This document shows, piece by piece, positions 5,762 to 8,572 of a stretch of 8,572 bases of DNA. The stretch spans positions 1 to 8,572 of the forward strand of contig DAOTVC010000120.1 in NCBI GenBank assembly GCA_034437215.1, written 5' to 3'. The position numbers and the translations under genes were made by a program. The first letter of the stretch is position 1. Each line of letters starts with the position of its first letter. Below the pieces are notes generated by a model. It made no database searches. It saw only the letters and a list, made by a program, of their open reading frames with translations, and was not told the origin of the DNA. Origin of the DNA: DAOTVC01 sp034437215 (GTDB lineage Bacteria > Chloroflexota > Anaerolineae > B4-G1 > SLSP01).

Positions 5762-6214
5762 ATGTCCGAAGCACCCACCGACATCTGGCAGTTCGAGAGC
5801 GACCTGACCCGGCGGCTCCTTATCGGAGGCGGGGTGAGCACCCTTCTGGGCGTCGCCTTCGCCCTCGTGGGCTCCCCCTTCTGGAAGGGGCTGGGGCTCC
5901 AATTCGCCGGTTGGGGCGCCATCGACGCCCTGCTGGCCCTCGTGGGACGGAAGCGGGCCCGGGCAAAGGCCGCCCAGCCGGCGGCCCACGCACCCGAAGA
6001 GCAGGCCGAGGAAGCGCGCCGGATACGGGGCATCCTCCTCTTCAACGCGGGGCTGGACGTGGGCTACGTGACGGGCGGGCTCGTCCTGGCGCGCACGAAG
6101 GGCAGGGGCGACCCTTTCTGGCGGGGCAGCGGCTACGGCATCGCCCTGCAGGGCGCCTTCCTGCTCCTCGTCGACCTCATTCACGGGCTGCTCGTCCCGC
6201 AGCGCGTCCCTTGA
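5762..6214 (+). CDS. Small four-helix membrane protein with an internal duplication
   Basis: I do not recognise a named function; it may belong to a DUF of small bacterial membrane proteins (a DUF6992-like relationship is possible). The 150-aa protein has four likely helices (about 18-37, 43-62, 89-109, 122-146) with a charged Ala/Glu-rich cytoplasmic-type linker (63-88). The two halves are related: GSPFWKGLG at 37-45 aligns with GDPFWRGSG at 116-124, an offset of 79 residues, and A49, G52 and A53 recur as A128, G131 and A132. Each half is a helical hairpin with a PFW turn. AGGAGGG at 5750-5756 lies 5 nt before the ATG. Tight spacing to the dynamin-like gene (13 nt) and the tocopherol-cyclase-like gene (11 nt) implies co-transcription and perhaps a shared membrane role. 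Confidence 0.8.
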   Translation: MSEAPTDIWQFESDLTRRLLIGGGVSTLLGVAFALVGSPFWKGLGLQFAGWGAIDALLALVGRKRARAKAAQPAAHAPEEQAEEARRIRGILLFNAGLDVGYVTGGLVLARTKGRGDPFWRGSGYGIALQGAFLLLVDLIHGLLVPQRVP

Positions 6215-6225
6215 TCGGAGGAGCC

Positions 6226-7221
6226 ATGTTCGACTTCCTGCGCACCACCCTCCACCCCGAACGCTACCACGGGCACGGCAAGCGCGCGCCCTTCTTCGAG
6301 GGCTGGTACTACAAGCTCATCGACGCCACCGAGGAGCACCGCTACGCCATCATCCCCGGCGTCTCCCTGGGTACGGGAGGACCCGAGGGACCCCACAGCT
6401 TCGTCCAGGTGCTGGACGGGCTGAGCGGGCGGACGGCCTACCACGTCTACCCCCGCGAGGCCTTTCAAGCGGCACGGGAGCGCTTCGAGATCCACGTCGG
6501 CCCCAACCGCTTCACGGGCGACTACCTGGAGTTGGAGATCGAGGAGGAGCCCCTGAGTGTGCGGGGGCGGGTGGACTTCGAGGGGACGGTGGGCTGGCCC
6601 GTCACCCTCCTCTCCCCCGGCATCATGGGCTGGTACGCCTGGGTGCCCTTTATGGAGACCTACCACGGCGTCCTGAGCTTCGACCACGCGCTGCGGGGCT
6701 CCCTCGTGGTGGACGGCAGGGAGCTCGACTTCGGCGGCGGGCGGGGCTACATCGAGAAGGACTGGGGCGAGTCCTTCCCCTCGGCCTGGGTCTGGTTCCA
6801 GACCAACCACTTCGCCGCGCCCGGCACCTGCCTCACCGCCTCCATCGCCATGATCCCCTGGGTGGGGCGCACCTTCCGCGGCGCCATCGTCGGGCTCTGG
6901 CACCGGGGCACCCTCTACCGCTTCGCCACCTACACCGGCGCCGAGACCGAGCGGCTGGAGGTGACGGAGGAGCAGGTGAGGTGGGTGATCGGCGACGACC
7001 TCTACCGCCTGGAGATGACGGCCCGGCGCGCCGAGGCGGGTGACCTCCGGGGGCCGGGGAAGTTGGACATGGAGCTGCGGGTGCCCGAGACGCTGCGGGC
7101 CACCGTCGAGGTGCGCCTCTCCGCCCGCGAGGGGGAGCGCCCCCTCTTCAGCGGCACGGGGCGCAACGCCGGGCTGGAGGTCGGCGGGAAGATAGAGCAA
7201 CTGCTGGGGGAGAAGGGTTAG
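6226..7221 (+). CDS. Tocopherol cyclase family protein
   Basis: The 331-aa protein, with no signal peptide, matches the tocopherol cyclase (VTE1-like) family. It has the early FFEGWYYK block (23-30), SFVQVLDG (58-65), the GWYAWVPFMETYHG segment (135-148) and the central GGRGYIEKDWGESFP (171-185) followed by WVWFQTNHF (188-196). In plants and cyanobacteria the enzyme closes the chromanol ring of vitamin E from a prenylated quinol. Bacterial relatives outside phototrophs are mostly uncharacterised and may act on other prenyl-quinols or lipids. The domain fills the protein, although plant enzymes are longer. The reading frame stays open far upstream, but GGAGGAG at 6217-6223 before the ATG fixes the start. 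It lies 11 nt after the small membrane protein and 15 nt before the epimerase-like gene. No prenyltransferase or methyltransferase of tocopherol synthesis is present in the window. Confidence 0.85.
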   Translation: MFDFLRTTLHPERYHGHGKRAPFFEGWYYKLIDATEEHRYAIIPGVSLGTGGPEGPHSFVQVLDGLSGRTAYHVYPREAFQAARERFEIHVGPNRFTGDYLELEIEEEPLSVRGRVDFEGTVGWPVTLLSPGIMGWYAWVPFMETYHGVLSFDHALRGSLVVDGRELDFGGGRGYIEKDWGESFPSAWVWFQTNHFAAPGTCLTASIAMIPWVGRTFRGAIVGLWHRGTLYRFATYTGAETERLEVTEEQVRWVIGDDLYRLEMTARRAEAGDLRGPGKLDMELRVPETLRATVEVRLSAREGERPLFSGTGRNAGLEVGGKIEQLLGEKG

Positions 7222-7236
7222 AGGGGAGTTGAGAGC

Positions 7237-8307
7237 ATGCAGATCACGAACGTCGAAGTGATACCCGTGGAGCTCAAGTTGCGCCTGCCCTACCGGACGG
7301 CCTATCACGTCGAGGAGGAGGTGGAGCAGGTGGGCGTCGTCTTCATCCGCGTGGAGACGCAGAGCGGGCGCACCGCGTGGGGCTGCGGCGCCTTCGAGAC
7401 TGCCATCACCGGGGAGACGCTGGAGAGCGTCACCCGGGCCTGCCGGGCCTGCGCCGACCGCGCCCGCGACCTGAACCCGCTCAACCTCGAGTACGCCCTG
7501 GCCGTCCTGGCACCGCTCACCGCCGGGAGCCCCGCGGCCCTCTGCGCCTTCGACATCGCCTTCCACGACCTTCTGGGGCTGGAGGCGGGCCTCCCCCTCT
7601 ACAAGCTCCTGGGCGGCTACCGGGACCGCATCCAGACCTCGGTGACCATCAGCGTGGGAGGCGTGGAGGAGACGGTGGAGATGGCCCGCGACCGGGTCCG
7701 CCAGGGCTTTCGCATCCTCAAGATCAAGGGCGGCCTCGATCCGGAGCTCGACGTCCGGCGGGTGCGCGCCGTCTGCGACGCCCTGCCCCAGATCCAGGTA
7801 CGGCTGGACGCCGACCAGGGCTACACCATCGAGGAGGCCCTGAGTGTGGCGCACGCCCTGGAGGGCCGGCTGGAGATGCTCGAGCAGCCTCTCCCCGTCG
7901 CGGCCGGGGTCGGTGCCCTCCAGCAGGTCACCCGGCAGAGCAAGGTGCCCGTGCTGGCGGACCAGAGCGTCGTGGGACCGGAGACGGCGCTGGAGATCGC
8001 GGGCCGCCGGGCCGCCGACGGGCTGAGCATCAAGCTGGCGACCTGCGGTGGCCTTCACTGCGCGCGGCAGATGGACGCCATCGTCCGCGCGGCGCGGCTG
8101 GCGACGATGGTGGGCTGCGTCAACGAGCCCGCGCTCCTCATCGCCGCCGGGCTGACCTTCGCCCTGAGCAGCCCCAACGTCCGCTACGGCGACCTGGACG
8201 GCCACTTCGATCTGGCGAACGACCCGACGCGGGAGCGCTTCCTCCTCGAGGAGGGCTGGCTCATCGCCACCGACGTGCCGGGACTCGGCTGCACGGTCGA
8301 ACTGTGA
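7237..8307 (+). CDS. Enolase-superfamily enzyme, dipeptide epimerase-like
   Basis: The 356-aa protein has the enolase-superfamily cap (about 1-120) plus a TIM-barrel (about 125-325). Catalytic features of the muconate-lactonizing/dipeptide-epimerase group are visible: KIK (162-164) with the second Lys as base, metal ligands Asp191 (RLDADQGY), Glu216 (LEQPL) and Asp242 (ADQS), and the opposite-face Lys266 (IKLATCGG). A DLD motif at 319-321 (YGDLDGHFDL) matches the DxD that binds the dipeptide amino group in L-Ala-D/L-Glu epimerases. One departure is DQS where most relatives have DES. The likely reaction is epimerisation at the C-terminal residue of a dipeptide, possibly from peptidoglycan. An o-succinylbenzoate-synthase-like or other MLE-group activity is the alternative. 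GGGGAG at 7223-7228 lies 8 nt before the ATG. Its stop overlaps the MerR start (GTGA), so the two are translationally coupled. Confidence 0.85.
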   Translation: MQITNVEVIPVELKLRLPYRTAYHVEEEVEQVGVVFIRVETQSGRTAWGCGAFETAITGETLESVTRACRACADRARDLNPLNLEYALAVLAPLTAGSPAALCAFDIAFHDLLGLEAGLPLYKLLGGYRDRIQTSVTISVGGVEETVEMARDRVRQGFRILKIKGGLDPELDVRRVRAVCDALPQIQVRLDADQGYTIEEALSVAHALEGRLEMLEQPLPVAAGVGALQQVTRQSKVPVLADQSVVGPETALEIAGRRAADGLSIKLATCGGLHCARQMDAIVRAARLATMVGCVNEPALLIAAGLTFALSSPNVRYGDLDGHFDLANDPTRERFLLEEGWLIATDVPGLGCTVEL

Positions 8308-8572
8308 GCCGCCGTCACCTGCGCACCTCGGAGATCGCGAAGGCCGCCGGCGTCCACCCCAACACCGTGCGCCTCTACGAGAGGTGGGGCCTCCTGCCCC
8401 CCGTGCCCCGCAGCCCCAGCGGCTATCGTCTCTTCACCGGGGCCAACCGGGACCAGATGGTCCTGGCGCGGATGCTCCTCAAGGAGCCCTATCCCGGGCG
8501 GGCCATCAAGAGCTCCAGCGTGGCGCTGGTGAAGAGGGCCGCGACGGGGGACCTGGGCGGCGCCCTGGAGAT
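8304..8572 (+). CDS. MerR-family transcriptional regulator (N-terminal part, cut by window end)
   Basis: The frame opens with GTG at 8304, overlapping the preceding stop by 4 nt, and runs to the window end (89 full codons visible). Residues 6-46 form a MerR-type winged helix-turn-helix: LRTSEIAKAAGVHPNTVRLYERWGL at 6-30, then the wing PRSPSGYRLFT at 35-45. The next part (46-89, including ALVKRAATGDLGGALE) is helical linker, and the effector domain lies beyond the window. The helix motif reads VRLYERWGLL, the classic MerR type, rather than the RQWERRYG of B12-dependent CarH/LitR light sensors. No ribosome site is evident, so translation is probably coupled to the epimerase-like gene. As the distal operon gene it may regulate the promoter at 3948-3976. 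Confidence 0.88.
   Translation, partial: MSRRHLRTSEIAKAAGVHPNTVRLYERWGLLPPVPRSPSGYRLFTGANRDQMVLARMLLKEPYPGRAIKSSSVALVKRAATGDLGGALE

Noticed and set aside
4018..6045. 675-codon open frame on the minus strand
   Set aside because: It lies antisense to the dynamin-like GTPase and the small membrane protein. Its translation is low-complexity (long runs rich in G, D, E, A, V, L) with no domain, as expected when a GC-rich gene with C/G third positions is read in reverse.
5911..6225. Upstream in-frame extension of the tocopherol-cyclase-like gene
   Set aside because: The extension overlaps the small membrane protein in another frame and is Arg/Gly/Pro-rich. The ATG at 6226 has GGAGGAG just upstream and the family homology starts there.
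6181..8205. 674-codon open frame on the minus strand
   Set aside because: It is antisense to the tocopherol-cyclase-like and epimerase-like genes, both strongly supported by motifs. The product is repetitive and domain-free, and the open frame is a composition effect.
8304..8572. CarH/LitR-type B12 light-sensing regulator
   Set aside because: It was tempting next to a photoreceptor, but the DNA-binding helix reads VRLYERWGLL rather than the RQWERRYG typical of CarH/LitR, and the C-terminal domain is outside the window. Only a general MerR call is supported.

Overview
The window is GC-rich (apart from the AT-richer first ~250 bases), and every convincing gene lies on the + strand. Several features together suggest a monoderm-type bacterium, most likely Chloroflexota (Anaerolineae-like). 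These are a heliorhodopsin, a DUF4397 protein with a sortase-like C-terminus, a bacterial dynamin-like GTPase, and strong GC bias at third codon positions. The phylum is inferred from gene content, not proven. There are no mobile elements, tRNAs, rRNAs or CRISPR arrays.

Layout. Positions 1-247 are non-coding. They hold a 9-bp-period repeat, an inverted repeat and a perfect-consensus sigma70-type promoter (TTGACA-N17-TATAAT). That promoter drives a secreted, cell-surface DUF4397 duplex protein (248-1057). A strong GC hairpin with a poor T-tract follows. Next comes a tightly spaced set of three genes: a heliorhodopsin (1134-1991), a membrane-anchored alpha/beta hydrolase (2017-3057) and an enlarged TspO/MBR-like membrane protein (3091-3867). 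This set ends at a textbook intrinsic terminator (3898-3934).

A second transcription unit starts right after it, from a TTGACA-N17-TACCAT promoter whose spacer contains a 12-bp perfect palindrome. It encodes a dynamin-like GTPase (4015-5748), a four-helix membrane protein with an internal duplication (5762-6214), a tocopherol-cyclase-family protein (6226-7221), an enolase-superfamily dipeptide-epimerase-like enzyme (7237-8307) and a MerR-family regulator (from 8304, cut by the window end). Intergenic gaps in this unit are 11-15 nt, and the last two genes overlap by 4 nt.

How the genes may work together (inference). The first unit pairs a retinal photoreceptor with a TspO-like protein, a family tied elsewhere to tetrapyrroles and light/oxygen responses, plus a membrane-tethered hydrolase. 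The second looks like a membrane-maintenance or prenyl-lipid/antioxidant module, probably autoregulated by its terminal MerR gene through the palindromic promoter. A shared theme of light and membrane oxidative stress is plausible but unproven. The window contains no retinal or carotenoid biosynthesis gene. The best candidate for an undescribed system is the heliorhodopsin-hydrolase-TspO-like operon next to the dynamin/tocopherol-cyclase operon.
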